Source: Buchnera aphidicola (Sitobion avenae) (lineage in GTDB: Bacteria > Pseudomonadota > Gammaproteobacteria > Enterobacterales > Enterobacteriaceae). Taken from it: a stretch of 64,000 bases of DNA. How positions within the stretch are numbered: position 1 is the first letter of the stretch; each line of letters starts with the position of its first letter. The stretch is taken from the NCBI RefSeq assembly GCF_005082585.1, contig NZ_CP034855.1, positions 558,001 through 622,000 of the forward strand, in the 5' to 3' direction. This document shows, piece after piece, positions 10,759 to 21,790 of the stretch. Both the position numbers and the translations under genes were made by a program. The notes beneath the pieces were generated by a model, which saw only the letters and a list, made by a program, of their open reading frames with translations, made no database searches and was not told the DNA's origin.

Positions 10759-11841
10759 TTATTGAGAATTTTTAATAGCTGCTAAAATAATATTTTTATC
10801 TATATTACTATAAATTTCTGCTTTACCAATAGATAATGGTAAAACTAGTCTAATTTCTCCTGAGATTACTTTTTTATCTCTCATCATATATGGGATATAT
10901 GAAGCTGCAGACATATTTTTCGGTCCTTTTATAGGTAAACCAGTTCGTTTTAATAATAAAAGAATTCTTTTTAGATCTATTTTATTCAAGTATCCTAATA
11001 GTTCCGCTGTACGTGCAGCCATAACTATACCTACTGATATTGCTTCACCGTGAAGCCAATTCCCATAACCCGCATGCACTTCAATAGCATGACCATATGT
11101 ATGACCAAGATTTAATAGTGCTCTAAAATTATTTTCTCTTTCATCTAAAGAAATTAATTGTGATTTTAATTCACAGCATTTTTTTATACAATAAGACATT
11201 GCTGTATGATCAAGAGATAAAATAGATTTAATATTTTCTTCTAACCAAGAAAAAAAATTTTCATCAAAAATAATAGCATATTTAATTACTTCTGCCATGC
11301 CAGATACTAATTCATTATACGGCAGTGTATTTAAACAATCAATATCAATAATTACAGAAGACGGTTGCCAAAATGAACCGATCATATTTTTACCAAGTAA
11401 ATGATTAACTGCTGTTTTTCCTCCAATGGAAGCATCAACTTGAGATAAAAGAGTTGTTGGTATTTGAATAAAACGCACACCTCTCTGATAAATAGAAGCA
11501 GCAAAACCAGCTAAATCACCTATTACACCTCCACCTAATGCAATTAAAGTCGTATCACGAGTGTGCTTTTTCTCTAATAAAGCAGAAATGATCAATTCCA
11601 TTTCATTTAATGTTTTATATTGCTCTCCATCCGATAAAATTACTTGATCTATTTTAATTCCTGCTTTTCTCAAATGGTAAAAAACTTTATCCTTTAAAAG
11701 ATTGGCCAGTGTTTTATTAGTTACCAGCATTGCTGGATTTCCTGGTTTTAAAGGCCAAAAAATATCATCTTCTTGAATAATACCAGAACCTATACTAATA
11801 GGATAACTACGTGCTCCTAGAACAACTTTCAATCGTTCCAC
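10759..11841 (-). CDS. aroB: 3-dehydroquinate synthase
   Basis: Second enzyme of the shikimate pathway, converting DAHP to 3-dehydroquinate with NAD and a divalent metal; needed to make Trp, Phe and chorismate products for the aphid. 360 residues (E. coli 362). Seen: [21 protein letters not shown] (NAD-binding and substrate loop), [21 protein letters not shown] and the metal ligands in [12 protein letters not shown] and [10 protein letters not shown]. aroK lies 38 bp upstream on the same strand, as in the E. coli aroKB operon. A 266-bp AT-rich spacer separates it from dam, where damX was lost. Confidence 0.97.
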   Translation of the reverse strand: MERLKVVLGARSYPISIGSGIIQEDDIFWPLKPGNPAMLVTNKTLANLLKDKVFYHLRKAGIKIDQVILSDGEQYKTLNEMELIISALLEKKHTRDTTLIALGGGVIGDLAGFAASIYQRGVRFIQIPTTLLSQVDASIGGKTAVNHLLGKNMIGSFWQPSSVIIDIDCLNTLPYNELVSGMAEVIKYAIIFDENFFSWLEENIKSILSLDHTAMSYCIKKCCELKSQLISLDERENNFRALLNLGHTYGHAIEVHAGYGNWLHGEAISVGIVMAARTAELLGYLNKIDLKRILLLLKRTGLPIKGPKNMSAASYIPYMMRDKKVISGEIRLVLPLSIGKAEIYSNIDKNIILAAIKNSQ

Positions 11842-11879
11842 AATTTTTGACGCTCCATAAATTCTTTATCAAGTATTTA

Positions 11880-12401
11880 TTATATTTCTTCTAATAAACG
11901 AATTATATTAAAAGCTACAGATTTAGCACTTTGATCATCAGTTTTCACTGTTATATCTGCAATTTCTTCATATAAAGGATTTCTTTCATTAGCTAAATTT
12001 TCTAATATAATATGATTTGAAGTGGCAGTTTGTAATAATGGTCTTTTTTTGTCTCTCTTAGTTCGTGCTAATTGTTTTTCAATTGTCGTTTCTAAATAGA
12101 CTACGATACCACGAGATGATAGAAAATTACGAGTTTCTTTAAATTTAACTGAACCTCCACCTGTAGCAAGAACAATACCTTGTTTAGTAGTTAATTCATC
12201 AATAATTTTTCGTTCTCTCAAACGAAAACCACTTTCACCCTCTACATCAAAAACCCAATTTATATCAGCACCAGTACGCTTCTCAATTTCTTGATCAGAA
12301 TCAAAAAATTCCATATTGAGTTGTTGAGATAATTGACGACCAATAGTGCTTTTTCCAGCACCCATAGGTCCAACTAGAAAAATATTTCGTTTTTCTGCCA
12401 T
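11880..12401 (-). CDS. aroK: Shikimate kinase I
   Basis: Phosphorylates shikimate with ATP in the fifth step toward chorismate. The start at 12401 gives [19 protein letters not shown] and 173 residues, the E. coli length; the frame opens 12 codons earlier but those residues have no counterpart. The Walker A P-loop is [20 protein letters not shown] carries the substrate Asp, ATGGGSV binds shikimate and RDKKRPLL is the lid. Identity to E. coli AroK is very high. First gene of the aroK-aroB pair; upstream is a 444-bp spacer before the tRNA-Ser gene. Confidence 0.96.
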   Translation of the reverse strand: MAEKRNIFLVGPMGAGKSTIGRQLSQQLNMEFFDSDQEIEKRTGADINWVFDVEGESGFRLRERKIIDELTTKQGIVLATGGGSVKFKETRNFLSSRGIVVYLETTIEKQLARTKRDKKRPLLQTATSNHIILENLANERNPLYEEIADITVKTDDQSAKSVAFNIIRLLEEI

Positions 12402-12845
12402 GTTTTTATTACTGAGATAATTCGTTAATAATACCAATGCTCAGCATATTTTGCTGGCAAGACATAAACACACGTTAAAATAGAATAAAATGAATTATTT
12501 TAAAAAATTTATAAGTTTTTATGGAGCTACATTTATAAAAATTGCGATAAAATTATTCTAAATTAACGATTCATACATATTTTAGAAATATTTCTTATTA
12601 TGTTTTCATTAACTAATTTAATCCTTTTAATGAATATAGTAAAAATATAAAAACAACTATTTTTTAAAAAAATATTAAATATATTCTATCAGAATCGATA
12701 TAATTTTTTCTATTTTTATTTTAAAAAAATAATAAATATAATTTAATTAAAATACAATCTAAAAAAGTAAAAACTTGACGTAGTTTATTTTTTTATATTA
12801 AAATAAAAAAAATATTTTAGTATATTAAAAAAGAGAAAATATAAT
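12402..12845. other. Divergent spacer aroK/tRNA-Ser
   Basis: 444 bp between the starts of aroK (minus) and tRNA-Ser (plus). No protein-coding segment is recognisable. It should contain the aroKB promoter on the minus strand; the tRNA-Ser promoter candidate is listed separately. Long A/T runs dominate. Confidence 0.55.
12775..12803 (+). promoter_or_regulatory. Candidate promoter of tRNA-Ser
   Basis: TTGACG at 12775-12780 is followed after 15-17 nt by TATTAA/TTAAAA near 12796-12803, about 45 nt before the tRNA. The -35 is good (5 of 6), while the exact -10 cannot be fixed in this AT-rich context. Confidence 0.4.
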
Positions 12846-12930
12846 GGTGAGGTGTCCGAGAGGCTTAAGGAGCACGCCTGGAAAGCGTGTATATGGAAAC
12901 GTATCAAGGGTTCGAATCCCTTTCTCACCA
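12846..12930 (+). tRNA. tRNA-Ser(GGA)
   Basis: Class II tRNA with a long variable arm. The acceptor arms GGTGAGG and TCTCACC pair; the anticodon stem CACGC/GCGTG encloses loop CTGGAAA, so the anticodon is GGA, reading UCC and UCU. The variable arm TATATGGAAACGTATC follows, then the T-arm AAGGG-TTCGAAT-CCCTT. The discriminator is A and the CCA end is not encoded, so CCA must be added by the nucleotidyltransferase. It corresponds to E. coli serX/serW. deoD ends on the opposite strand 9 bp further on. Confidence 0.95.
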
Positions 12931-12939
12931 AAAAAAAAT

Positions 12940-13644
12940 TTATAAAATAGATTCTAAAGCTAATTCAATCATATTGTTAAAACTTGATTCTCTTTCTTTT
13001 GATGAAAGAAATTCTTTCTTCATGATATGATCTGATACTGTACATATCGATAACGCTTGAACTTTCAATTCAGAAGCCACTCCATATATTCCCGCAGTTT
13101 CCATATCAACACCAAGAATATTATATTTTTTTAAAATATGCAGCATTTCAATATTATCATTATAAAAAGAATCTGTTGTAAAAAAATTACCGATTAAAAC
13201 TTTAATATTTAATTTTTTTGAAACTAAAAAAACATTATAAATCAAATCAAAATCTGCAATAGCAGAAAAATCATGATTATTAAATTTGATTCTATTAACA
13301 CTCGAATCAGTACATGCACCCATGCTAATTACTATATCACGCAACTTTATATCATCTCTTACAGCACCACAAGTACCTATACGAATAATTTTTTTTACAT
13401 TAAATTCAACGATCAATTCTCTTGTATAAAGAGACGCTGATGGTATTCCAATACCATGACTCATTATTGAAACTCGTCTATTTTTATAAAATCCAGTATA
13501 AGCTAACATTAAACGAGTATCATTTACTTGAACGAAATTATTTAAGTATGTTTCAGCAATATATCTTGCACGTACTGGATCTCCAGGCATAAGCACTATA
13601 TCTGAAAAATCATTTTTTTTGCCATTAATGTGAAGGGTAGACAC
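12940..13644 (-). CDS. deoD: Purine nucleoside phosphorylase DeoD
   Basis: Phosphorolysis of purine (deoxy)ribonucleosides to base and (deoxy)ribose 1-phosphate. The chosen start is the GTG at 13644 (VSTLHINGKK), preceded by an AAGGA about 8 nt upstream; this gives 234 residues and aligns with the E. coli start MATPHINAE. The alternative is an ATG at 13680 with no Shine-Dalgarno, adding 12 lysine-rich residues. Seen: VLMPGDPVRARYIAE (phosphate), RIGTCGAVRDD, MGACTDSSVNR, GVDMETAGIYG with the ribose Glu and CTVSDHI with the catalytic Asp. deoB lies 45 bp upstream, as in the E. coli deo operon. Confidence 0.94.
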   Translation of the reverse strand: MSTLHINGKKNDFSDIVLMPGDPVRARYIAETYLNNFVQVNDTRLMLAYTGFYKNRRVSIMSHGIGIPSASLYTRELIVEFNVKKIIRIGTCGAVRDDIKLRDIVISMGACTDSSVNRIKFNNHDFSAIADFDLIYNVFLVSKKLNIKVLIGNFFTTDSFYNDNIEMLHILKKYNILGVDMETAGIYGVASELKVQALSICTVSDHIMKKEFLSSKERESSFNNMIELALESIL

Positions 13645-13689
13645 TAATTTTTTCCTTTTTTTATATATAAAAAAATGCACTGTGAGTTT

Positions 13690-14913
13690 TTAAAGCATAT
13701 TTTGACCATATGGCATATCAGATAATAAAAAATATGTTGCAATAGTTTGTCCTATATCAGAAAAAGTTTTACGGTGACCCAAGAAACGTTTTTGAATATC
13801 TGGCGAATAAATTAATATAGGAATATTTTCTCGAGTATGGTCTGTGCCTTTCCACGTCGGATCACACCCATGATCTGCAGTCAAAATTAATAAATCATTT
13901 TTTTTAACTAAATTGATCATTTCAGACAATTTGCAATCAAAAAATTCTAAACCTTTAGCATATCCAGAAACATCACGACGGTGACCCCAATTCGAATCAA
14001 AATCTACTAAATTAGTAAAAACAATAGTATTATTACCAGCCTCTTTCATCTCTTTAATAGTTGCATTACATAATTCATTAAGACCGGTAGATTGAATTTT
14101 TTTACTAATTCCCACTCCGCCATAAATATCAGAAACCTTTCCAATTGCAACTACTTGTCCTTGTTTTTCATCTATTAGTTTTTTTATAACTGTTGTAGAA
14201 AAGGGTTTAATTGAAAAGTCGCGTCTATTGCCTGTGCGTTGAAAGTTAGATGAACTATTTCCAATAAAAGGTCTTGCAATTACTCTAGCCACTTTGTATT
14301 TGTATTCATCTAAAATAACACGCACAGTTTCACATAATTTGTAAAGATTTGATAAACCAAAAAAAAATTCATGACATGCTATTTGAAAAACAGAATCTGA
14401 AGAAGTATATATAATAGGTTTTTTTGTTTGAATATGTTCTTCACCTAAATTATTTATAATATCTGTTCCTGATGCATGGCAATTTCCAATAAAACCTGTT
14501 AATGCTAATTTTTTTATAATTTTTTCCAATAAAAAACCAGGGAAACTATTTTGTTTTTCTTTAAAATAAAACCAATCATCTAAAACTGGCACACCTGCAA
14601 TTTCCCAATGTCCTGAAGTAGTATCTTTACCAGAAGAAATTTCGCTAGCAACACCATAACTAGAAATAATATTTGAACTGTAATTAAATCCTAAAGGATA
14701 TTTTCCAGTAGACTCTTTATATGCATTAATTATTCCCAATTTTACTAAATTAGGAATGTATAAAGAACCTTGTCTACCTATATTTGCCTCTCCTAAAAAA
14801 CATTTTTCTACTATATGTCCAAACGTATCTGAACCAACATCATTAAATTTATTAGCATCAGGACTGGATCCTATCCCAAAAGAATCTAAAACAATTAAAA
14901 AAATTCGTTTCAT
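13690..14913 (-). CDS. deoB: Phosphopentomutase
   Basis: Alkaline-phosphatase-superfamily enzyme interconverting (deoxy)ribose 1-phosphate and 5-phosphate, linking DeoD salvage to the pentose phosphate pool. 407 residues, identical in length to E. coli. The metal Asp is in [12 protein letters not shown], the phosphorylated Thr region is [11 protein letters not shown], and late metal ligands are in [19 protein letters not shown]. It is followed by deoD, while the deoC and deoA genes of the E. coli operon are not present here. The N-terminus begins right after prfC's stop region, 53 bp away. Confidence 0.96.
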   Translation of the reverse strand: MKRIFLIVLDSFGIGSSPDANKFNDVGSDTFGHIVEKCFLGEANIGRQGSLYIPNLVKLGIINAYKESTGKYPLGFNYSSNIISSYGVASEISSGKDTTSGHWEIAGVPVLDDWFYFKEKQNSFPGFLLEKIIKKLALTGFIGNCHASGTDIINNLGEEHIQTKKPIIYTSSDSVFQIACHEFFFGLSNLYKLCETVRVILDEYKYKVARVIARPFIGNSSSNFQRTGNRRDFSIKPFSTTVIKKLIDEKQGQVVAIGKVSDIYGGVGISKKIQSTGLNELCNATIKEMKEAGNNTIVFTNLVDFDSNWGHRRDVSGYAKGLEFFDCKLSEMINLVKKNDLLILTADHGCDPTWKGTDHTRENIPILIYSPDIQKRFLGHRKTFSDIGQTIATYFLLSDMPYGQNML

Positions 14914-14966
14914 AATGAAATATCCAAAATTTTATCTAAAAAAACTATTATTTAATTTTTAAAATA

Positions 14967-16550
14967 TTATTGTTCTCGTATTGTATCAAAAAAAATGTCA
15001 GAATTCTGAGTCATAACTATATTTAAATTTGCCACACTAGGTGCTAAATATATTAAATAATTAGAGCTATCATATGCTAAATAAGCACTATAATTATTTT
15101 TAAAATTGTTAATACTACGATGATTTTCAGATCTAATCCAACGAGCAAGAATAATATTAACTTTTTTATATATTGCATCTATATTATATTCTATTCTTAA
15201 ACGTTCAATAACAACATCAAATTGTAAAACTCCAATAGCACCTAAAATTAAATTATTATTTACAATAGGACGAAATACTTGAACGGTACCTTCTTCAGAT
15301 AATTGAATTAAACCTTTTTTTAATTGTTTTTGTTTTAGAGGATTTTTTAAATGAATAAGACGGAATATTTCTGGTGCAAAACTTGGTATGCCAATAAACT
15401 TTATTTCTTCCCCTTCTGTAAAAGTGTCTCCAATTCTAATTGTACCATGATTGTGAAGTCCTATAACATCACCAGGATAAGCTTTTTTAATTGATATTCT
15501 ATCTCCGGCTAAAAAAGTAAAAGCGTCAGAAACAGTTATGTTTTTTTTAATCCGTATATGCTTTAATTTCATTCCTTTAGTATATTGTCCTGAAACAATT
15601 CTCATAAAAGCTATTCTATCACGGTGTTTTAAATCCATATTCGCTTGAATTTTAAATATAAAACCTGTAAATTTTTCTTCTCTAGGACTTACTTTTCGCT
15701 TATTACTTTGACGGTGTAATGGGGGAGGAGCCCATTTTATTAGACTATTTAACAAATGATCTATTCCAAAGTTTCCAAGTGCACTACCAAAAAAAACAGG
15801 TGTAATAATCCCTTTCAAAAACTTTTCTTTATTAAATTCGGGATAGACATTGATAATTAATTCTAATTCTTTCTGAAAATTGATAGATAAATCTATATTA
15901 ATGTGTTCATCTAATGAACTATCAGACAAGCGGTTCAAAATTACAAATTTTTTTTTAAATAATTTATTTTTATATAAGTAGATTACTTTATCATGAATGT
16001 CATAAACCCCTTTAAAATTTTTCCCACAACTGATAGGCCAAGTGACAGGAATACAATCTAATTGCAACTCTTTTTCAATTTCATCTATAATTTCCATTGG
16101 TTCTCGACTATCACGATCTAACTTATTGATGAAAGTAATAATAGGAGTTTTATGAATACGTGTAACATCAATTAATTTTTTAGTTCTTTCTTCTATACCT
16201 TTTGCTGCATCGATAACAACTAAACAACAATCTACAGCAGTCAAAATACGATATGTATCTTCTGAAAAATCTTGATGACCAGGAGTATCTAATAAATTCA
16301 TTAAAATATTTTTATATCTGAATTGCATAACTGAAGTCGTAACGGAAATTCCACGTTCTTTTTCAATATTCATCCAATCCGACTTAGCATATTTTCCATT
16401 TCCTCTTCCTTTTATCGTCCCAGAAAAACGGATAACTTTTCCAAATAATAACATTTTTTCAGTAATAGTAGTTTTTCCAGCATCAGGATGCGAAATAATT
16501 GCAAAAGTTCTTCTTTTATTTAATTCTTGCTCATGATTTGAATTAAACAT
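14967..16550 (-). CDS. prfC: Peptide chain release factor 3
   Basis: GTPase that releases RF1/RF2 from the ribosome after termination. 527 residues (E. coli 529). The G1 motif is [16 protein letters not shown], the G2 region contains [14 protein letters not shown]3 is [11 protein letters not shown] and G4 is [12 protein letters not shown]. The start [17 protein letters not shown] matches the family N-terminus. Upstream of it begins the largest gene-free stretch of the window; deoB lies downstream on the same strand. prfC is dispensable in E. coli, so retention shows it is under selection here. Confidence 0.96.
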   Translation of the reverse strand: MFNSNHEQELNKRRTFAIISHPDAGKTTITEKMLLFGKVIRFSGTIKGRGNGKYAKSDWMNIEKERGISVTTSVMQFRYKNILMNLLDTPGHQDFSEDTYRILTAVDCCLVVIDAAKGIEERTKKLIDVTRIHKTPIITFINKLDRDSREPMEIIDEIEKELQLDCIPVTWPISCGKNFKGVYDIHDKVIYLYKNKLFKKKFVILNRLSDSSLDEHINIDLSINFQKELELIINVYPEFNKEKFLKGIITPVFFGSALGNFGIDHLLNSLIKWAPPPLHRQSNKRKVSPREEKFTGFIFKIQANMDLKHRDRIAFMRIVSGQYTKGMKLKHIRIKKNITVSDAFTFLAGDRISIKKAYPGDVIGLHNHGTIRIGDTFTEGEEIKFIGIPSFAPEIFRLIHLKNPLKQKQLKKGLIQLSEEGTVQVFRPIVNNNLILGAIGVLQFDVVIERLRIEYNIDAIYKKVNIILARWIRSENHRSINNFKNNYSAYLAYDSSNYLIYLAPSVANLNIVMTQNSDIFFDTIREQ

Positions 16551-16771
16551 ATATACGCTCGTTAAAATACTTAATATTGAACATCTATATAAAAATATAA
16601 TACATAAAAAAATATTATATATCTGAAAAATAACTATTAAAAAATCGATTTTAAAAATCTTGTATCAAATTATTTTGATTTATTCAAAAACAATAGTAAA
16701 ATTATAATTTTAAATTATATAATATTATTTATAAAATAAATTAATATTTCATATTTTTTAAAATATGTTTT

Positions 16772-16801
16772 TTGACATAATTCGCACATATGGCATATAT
16801 T
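16772..16801 (+). promoter_or_regulatory. Promoter-like site with no known downstream gene
   Basis: A perfect -35 hexamer TTGACA (16772-16777) is followed 18 nt later by TATATT (16796-16801), with TATTAT slightly further on. No recognised gene follows on the plus strand for the next 900 bp; the first ATG opens only a 15-codon frame (MKKLKYNCIPIIRYL). It may drive a small RNA, or be a relic or chance match. Confidence 0.35.
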
Positions 16802-17469
16802 ATAAAATTATCAGCATGAAAAAATTAAAATATAACTGCATTCCTATTATTAGATATCTTTAAAAAAGATTACTAAATTTTCTAAATTTTGAAATTAGGA
16901 ATATTTTAATATTATCATTAAAAAAAAGTACTGGATATTAATTTTATTTTTCAATATAACTTAAATAAAATAGAAAATTATCAGAGATAATTTTAAAAGA
17001 AATTAACATGTAATATGATTAATTTAATATGATTCATAGCACTAGTTCAAAAATCTGTTAAACTTCTCTAAGTTATTATTTATTTTAGAATATCGAAAAA
17101 ACTAATATTTTATGTAATAAATCTTTAAATTTATTTATTAGAAATACTTTGTAATAATTATCAAGATCTATTGCACTTAGTTATAATGAAAATAAATGAT
17201 TTTATTGAATAAAATTTTTTTACTTTTAATGGCTAATGATTTTTAATAAATAGAACAAAAAACAACGTTCTTATATTTTTCTAATTCCAGACGATTTATG
17301 AAAGTTAGAATAAAACTTTATCATTTTAATAAAAAACAAAAAAATATCGAATAATACCTAAATCTATTAGATTCCTACTCACTAAGAAATTTCTATCAAA
17401 TTATGTACAAAAAAATTTTTTTTAATACTTGCTAAAAATATTAATTTTTTATGCCTGTAAAATAAACTT

Positions 17470-17507
17470 CAAAAAAAAAAAGAAATTTTACAGGAATGAC
17501 ATTCCTG
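17470..17507 (-). terminator. Probable rho-independent terminator of nfuA
   Basis: On the minus strand the stem CAGGAAT/ATTCCTG with a 3-nt loop (17491-17507) is followed by TAAAATTTC and then a run of eleven T (17471-17481). It lies about 190 nt beyond the nfuA stop. A nearer, weaker hairpin (TCAACTT/AAGTTGA, 17645-17679) followed by TTTT could also contribute. Confidence 0.6.
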
Positions 17508-17693
17508 CAATATGAAAACATATTATCATGGTTAATTTAACTTAATGTAGATTTAAATGAATAGATATAAAACGAAAAAATAATTACAAAGGGAAGTACA
17601 CTTATCAAAATTAGAGTTTTGATGCTTATGATATAATAATAAAATCAACTTTCACTAAATGGTAGTTTTATTAAGTTGAAAATATTTATGCAA

Positions 17694-18272
17694 TTAATAA
17701 AATGAATGTTTTCCATGTAAATGCTGTGTTTCATCATGTACTTTTTTTATTTCAGGAAAAGAAGCCAACAACTTTTTTTCTACTGTTGATTTCAAAGTTA
17801 ATCCAATCATTGCGCATCCATTACAACCTCCACTAAATTGTATTGTAGCAATTCCATTTTGATCAATTTTAATTAATTTAACTTGTCCTCCATGCATCGA
17901 TAATTGCGGGTTGACTTCTAAATTTAAAAAAGATCTTATTTTTTCTTCTAGTGAAGAAGATGTTTTTTTAGAAAAATTATTTTTAGCGTAAGGAGCTTTT
18001 AATGTTAATTGAGATCCTATTTTATCAATAACAAGATCAATTTCTGAATTTTTTAAATAAGAAATGATATTTTTGTTCACATAAACAAAAAATTTATCGT
18101 ATTTTAATGCAAGATCTGCTTCTTCTATTTCGTTTTCTAGACAAAATGCAACACCACATTCTGCATTGGGTGTTCCTGGATTTACTATAAAAACACGTAT
18201 TTGAGTACCCTTTGGTTCGCTTAATAAAAGGGATTTGAAATGTTCTTGTGCATTTTTAGAAATATTAATCAT
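17694..18272 (-). CDS. nfuA: Fe-S biogenesis carrier protein NfuA
   Basis: Carrier that receives Fe-S clusters and delivers them to apo-proteins such as aconitase, especially under stress. 192 residues (E. coli 191). Residues about 1-95 form the degenerate A-type (HesB-like) domain ([15 protein letters not shown]); about 110-192 form the NifU domain with the CxxC ligand pair in [15 protein letters not shown]. It stands alone: in E. coli it follows bioH and gntX, both missing here. A 677-bp spacer lies upstream and a terminator hairpin downstream. Confidence 0.95.
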   Translation of the reverse strand: MINISKNAQEHFKSLLLSEPKGTQIRVFIVNPGTPNAECGVAFCLENEIEEADLALKYDKFFVYVNKNIISYLKNSEIDLVIDKIGSQLTLKAPYAKNNFSKKTSSSLEEKIRSFLNLEVNPQLSMHGGQVKLIKIDQNGIATIQFSGGCNGCAMIGLTLKSTVEKKLLASFPEIKKVHDETQHLHGKHSFY

Positions 18273-18949
18273 AAGAATTTTTTTTATAAATTTTTACTAG
18301 GATAGATAATCTTACTAATTTATTAAAAATAATACAAGAATATTTAAATTTAATATGAAATTTTTTAAAAAATATATATAGAATTGAAAGAACATATAAA
18401 TAGAAAAATTAAAGTCTTGTTTTAATATAACATAGATAAAACAATTAAAACCTTGCAAATATTACACATCTTAAAATTCCCTCCTTCTAGGACACTGGAA
18501 TATATAATAAAATATTTATTAATTATTATATCTTTTTATTGGTGCTTTTTTAAAAAAGCAAAAAAATAGATGTAAAAATTGTTATATAAATAATGAAAAT
18601 AAAAATCCTTTTGTATAATAATTATATACATCTAAAATATAGATCAAAAAAATATCTTAAAATATCATCATATTAAAATTTTTTGATCTTAATATCATTA
18701 AAAATTATTAAAAAAAAGTCTGGAATGATTATTTTATATTGATTAATATTCAAATGTAATTTTTATTAGTTCTTCTATATTTAAAAAATACATCTAAATA
18801 ACTAATTTAGTTTATTAAAGAAATAAATAAAAGTTGCTTAATTATTGGTGAAAAAAAACTTTTTATAAATTATAAAAAATATTTAAAATAAAAACCTATA
18901 TCGCCCCAAAAATTGGGGCTCTTATTCGTTCAATTTTAACAATTCTTTC
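18273..18949. other. Gene-free spacer between ssb and nfuA
   Basis: 677 bp between two minus-strand genes. It contains the ssb terminator hairpin at 18903-18919 and an 18-nt perfect palindrome (TGCTTTTTTAAAAAAGCA, 18543-18560) that is mostly A/T. No coding homology or RNA gene was recognised. The nfuA promoter must lie in its left part. Confidence 0.55.
18903..18919 (-). terminator. Hairpin terminator of ssb
   Basis: Perfect 7-bp GC-rich stem (GCCCCAA/TTGGGGC, 3-nt loop), the most GC-rich hairpin in the neighbourhood, 31 bp beyond the ssb stop. On the minus strand it is followed, 8 nt later, by TTTTTATTTT. A classic intrinsic terminator apart from the short gap before the T run. Confidence 0.65.
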
Positions 18950-19462
18950 TTAAAAAGGAATCTCATCATCAAAATCTATTTCTGAAGAATGAATTAAATC
19001 TTTGTTAGGTTTATGTGTTTCTATATTTTTATCAAAATTTACTTTGTCTATTTTTTGTGCTTTCATTACAGTATTATTATTATCATGTGTTGACATTGCT
19101 TGCACGTTAGAATTACGACTACCTAACATTTGCATAGTACCACCAATGTTTACAATTATTTCTGTAGTATAACGTTCGAGTCCATTTTGATCTTGCCACT
19201 TTCTAGTTTGTAATGAACCTTCAATATATACTTGAGAACCTTTTCTTAAATATTCTCCAGCGATTTCTGCTAATTTTCCAAACAAAACTATACGATGCCA
19301 TTCTGTTTTTTCTTTATTTTCACCAGTGTTTTTATCTTTCCAATTTTCTGAAGTAGCCAAAGTCATATTTACTACTGCATTACCATTTGGCATATAACGC
19401 ACTTCAGGATCTTGTCCTAAATGTCCAATAAGAATAACTTTATTTACACCTCTACTTGCCAT
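18950..19462 (-). CDS. ssb: Single-stranded DNA-binding protein
   Basis: Tetrameric OB-fold protein coating single-stranded DNA and recruiting replication and repair proteins. The start at 19462 ([24 protein letters not shown]) is supported by GGAG 9 nt upstream; upstream TTG and ATG codons in frame add non-homologous residues. The product is 170 residues (E. coli 178). The OB fold covers about 1-112 with [14 protein letters not shown] and [17 protein letters not shown]. The linker lacks the Gly/Gln-rich character of E. coli and is Asn/Lys-rich. The acidic tip [10 protein letters not shown], which binds SSB-interacting proteins, is preserved. Confidence 0.96.
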   Translation of the reverse strand: MASRGVNKVILIGHLGQDPEVRYMPNGNAVVNMTLATSENWKDKNTGENKEKTEWHRIVLFGKLAEIAGEYLRKGSQVYIEGSLQTRKWQDQNGLERYTTEIIVNIGGTMQMLGSRNSNVQAMSTHDNNNTVMKAQKIDKVNFDKNIETHKPNKDLIHSSEIDFDDEIPF

Positions 19463-20102
19463 AACAAATAACTCCATTTTTAAAGTTTGATTTAAAAAAA
19501 TACACTTAAATGTATACATGTTAAATATTTTATTTAGTATAATCAAATCTATAAAAATGCTATATTATTTTCTAAAATTTTAAAATATGTTAGATATTAA
19601 TTTATTAAAATTAATCTAGAAAAAAATGTTATGATTTTTATCATTGTTAATTTAAAGAAATAGTTGCAAATTTTGTTTGCGTTTAAAATAAAAAAATATC
19701 TATAAAATTTTATTTAAAATATTTATATCTTTTAAAAGGTAGCAGAATAATCAATATTATTAAAGATAATTTTGAATTATTTTAAATATTATGTTTTCTA
19801 TAACATAATTAAAAAACACAAAGAAATATTTTTAATAAAAAAACAACTAATTCTTATTAGAATATAACTTTAATAATTTTATTGTTTATATATATTAAAA
19901 TATAGCAATTAAATTTTAAATAATTATTTGATAAAAATATTACCATCTATATCAGATAAATTTCTAATTTTTTGTTTTTCATTAAATAGATAAAAATATT
20001 TTGAAACATGACTCAAACAGACTAGTCCATAGATAGTGTATTATTGCAATATTACGATATAATTTCACACAGATTCATTAAACAATGGTATATGCAATAA
20101 AT
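19463..20102. other. Divergent spacer ssb/dnaB
   Basis: 640 bp between the divergent starts of ssb and dnaB. No gene or clear DnaA-box cluster is seen. A TATAAT at 20058-20063, about 40 nt before the preferred dnaB start, is the best dnaB -10 candidate but has no good -35. The rest is low-complexity AT-rich sequence. Confidence 0.55.
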
Positions 20103-21482
20103 ATGGCTAAAAATAAATTATATTTAAACCACATTAATAGATTAAAACTTCCACCTCATTCTTTAGAAGCAGAACAGTCAGTATTAGGTGGATTAATGCT
20201 AGATAATGAACAATGGGACAGTGTTTCAGAACATGTAGTTGCTGATGATTTTTTTAGTAAACCCCATCGTTTAATCTTTCAAGAAATGCAAAAACTTCTT
20301 GATCTAGGATATCCAATAGATTTGATTACTCTATCTGAATCTTTAGAACAAAAAGGAAAATTAGAAAGTGTAGGTAGATTTTCTTATTTAGCTGAATTAT
20401 CAAAAAATACGCCTAGCACAGCAAATATTACAGCATATGCAGATATAGTTCGAGAACGTGCTATAGTAAGAGAAATGATATTAGTGGCTAATAAAATAGC
20501 TAATGCTGGATATGATACGCAAGGTCGAAAAAGCGAAGAATTATTAGATTATGCAGAATCAAGTGTATTTAAAATTGCAGAGAAGCGTTTTAAAAAAGAC
20601 TCAGGACCAAAAAATGTAGAACAAATTCTAGATGAAACTGTTGCAAGTATTGAAAAATTATTTTTATCACCTCATGATGGCGTAACAGGAATTAATACAG
20701 GATATCAAGATTTAAATAAAAAAACATCAGGTTTACAACGTTCTGAACTAATCATCATTGCAGCAAGACCTTCTATGGGAAAAACAACATTTGCAATGAA
20801 CTTATGTGAAAATGCTGCTATGCTTTATGATAAGCCTGTATTAATATTTAGTTTAGAAATGCCTGGAGAACAAATTATGATGCGTATGTTAGCATCTTTA
20901 TCCAGAGTTAATCAAGCACGAATTCGAACTGGACAGTTAAATGATGAAGATTGGGCTCGTATGTCTGGAACTATTAATATTCTTCTTAAAAAAAAGAATA
21001 TCTATATTGATGATTCTTCAGCACTAACACCTAGTGAAGTTCGTTCAAGAGCACGTCGTATTTATCGTGAAAATAATGGACTAACTTTAATTATGGTGGA
21101 TTATCTTCAATTAATGAGAGTTCCTTCTCTATCTGATAATCGTACTCTTGAAATTGCAGAAATATCTAGAACATTAAAAGCATTAGCAAAAGAACTGCAA
21201 GTTCCAGTAATAGCACTTTCACAACTTAATCGGTCTTTAGAACAAAGATCTGATAAAAGACCAGTAAATTCAGATTTACGTGAATCAGGATCTTTAGAAC
21301 AAGATGCAGATTTAATTATGTTTATATATCGTGATGAAATCTATAATGAAAATAGTGATCTTAAAGGAATAGCAGAGATTATCATAGGAAAGCAAAGAAA
21401 CGGACCAATTGGGACTGTTTGTTTGACTTTTAATGGCCATTGGTCTAGATTTGACAATTATTCTGGTCATAAATATGATTAA
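20103..21482 (+). CDS. dnaB: Replicative DNA helicase DnaB
   Basis: Hexameric 5'-3' helicase that drives the replication fork and binds primase. The start at 20103 (MAKNKLYLNH) gives 459 residues (E. coli 471) and resembles MAGNKPFN of E. coli; another in-frame ATG lies six codons upstream (20085), and neither has a clear Shine-Dalgarno. The N-terminal domain (LPPHSLEAEQSVLGGLMLDNE) covers about 20-150. The RecA-like domain has Walker A AARPSMGKTTFAMN, LIMVDYLQLM (Walker B) and QLNRSLEQR near the arginine finger region. In E. coli it adjoins alr; here it stands alone. Confidence 0.96.
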   Translation: MAKNKLYLNHINRLKLPPHSLEAEQSVLGGLMLDNEQWDSVSEHVVADDFFSKPHRLIFQEMQKLLDLGYPIDLITLSESLEQKGKLESVGRFSYLAELSKNTPSTANITAYADIVRERAIVREMILVANKIANAGYDTQGRKSEELLDYAESSVFKIAEKRFKKDSGPKNVEQILDETVASIEKLFLSPHDGVTGINTGYQDLNKKTSGLQRSELIIIAARPSMGKTTFAMNLCENAAMLYDKPVLIFSLEMPGEQIMMRMLASLSRVNQARIRTGQLNDEDWARMSGTINILLKKKNIYIDDSSALTPSEVRSRARRIYRENNGLTLIMVDYLQLMRVPSLSDNRTLEIAEISRTLKALAKELQVPVIALSQLNRSLEQRSDKRPVNSDLRESGSLEQDADLIMFIYRDEIYNENSDLKGIAEIIIGKQRNGPIGTVCLTFNGHWSRFDNYSGHKYD

Positions 21483-21790
21483 ATATTAACATATTTAAAA
21501 AATTTAAAATCAACAATATAAATCATAATTATCAAAAAATATTTTTTTAATTATTTAATAATAAAAAATTAATTCTTTTTTTCAATAAATGATTTAAATA
21601 TTAAAAACCATTAAACTGTACCAAATTAAAATTTTTATGAAAACGAGTCTATCAATATATTTTTAAAAAAATAAAATAATTAAAATAATATTATTTTAAA
21701 TTTGAATATATAAATGTATCGCCGATTGAATTCAAATAAAAAAACACCATTTCTTTATTAAAAAATCATTCAATTACTAAGATAAAATAT
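21483..21790. other. Spacer dnaB/gshB
   Basis: 308 bp of AT-rich DNA between two plus-strand genes. No gene, hairpin terminator or clear promoter was recognised; it presumably contains the gshB promoter. Confidence 0.5.

Larger units (their letters stand above)
16551..17693. other. 1.1-kb gene-free region between prfC and nfuA
   Basis: The longest stretch without a gene in the window. No reading frame longer than a few tens of codons has recognisable homology on either strand, and no tRNA or rRNA signature is seen. It contains a good plus-strand promoter-like site (16772-16801) and a pair of overlapping hairpins with a T run that probably ends nfuA transcription (17454-17507). Otherwise it looks like eroded former coding DNA. 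Confidence 0.65.

Noticed and set aside
18543..18560. 18-nt palindrome TGCTTTTTTAAAAAAGCA
   Set aside because: Mostly an A/T run meeting its complement; such palindromes are expected by chance in this composition and no gene end is near.
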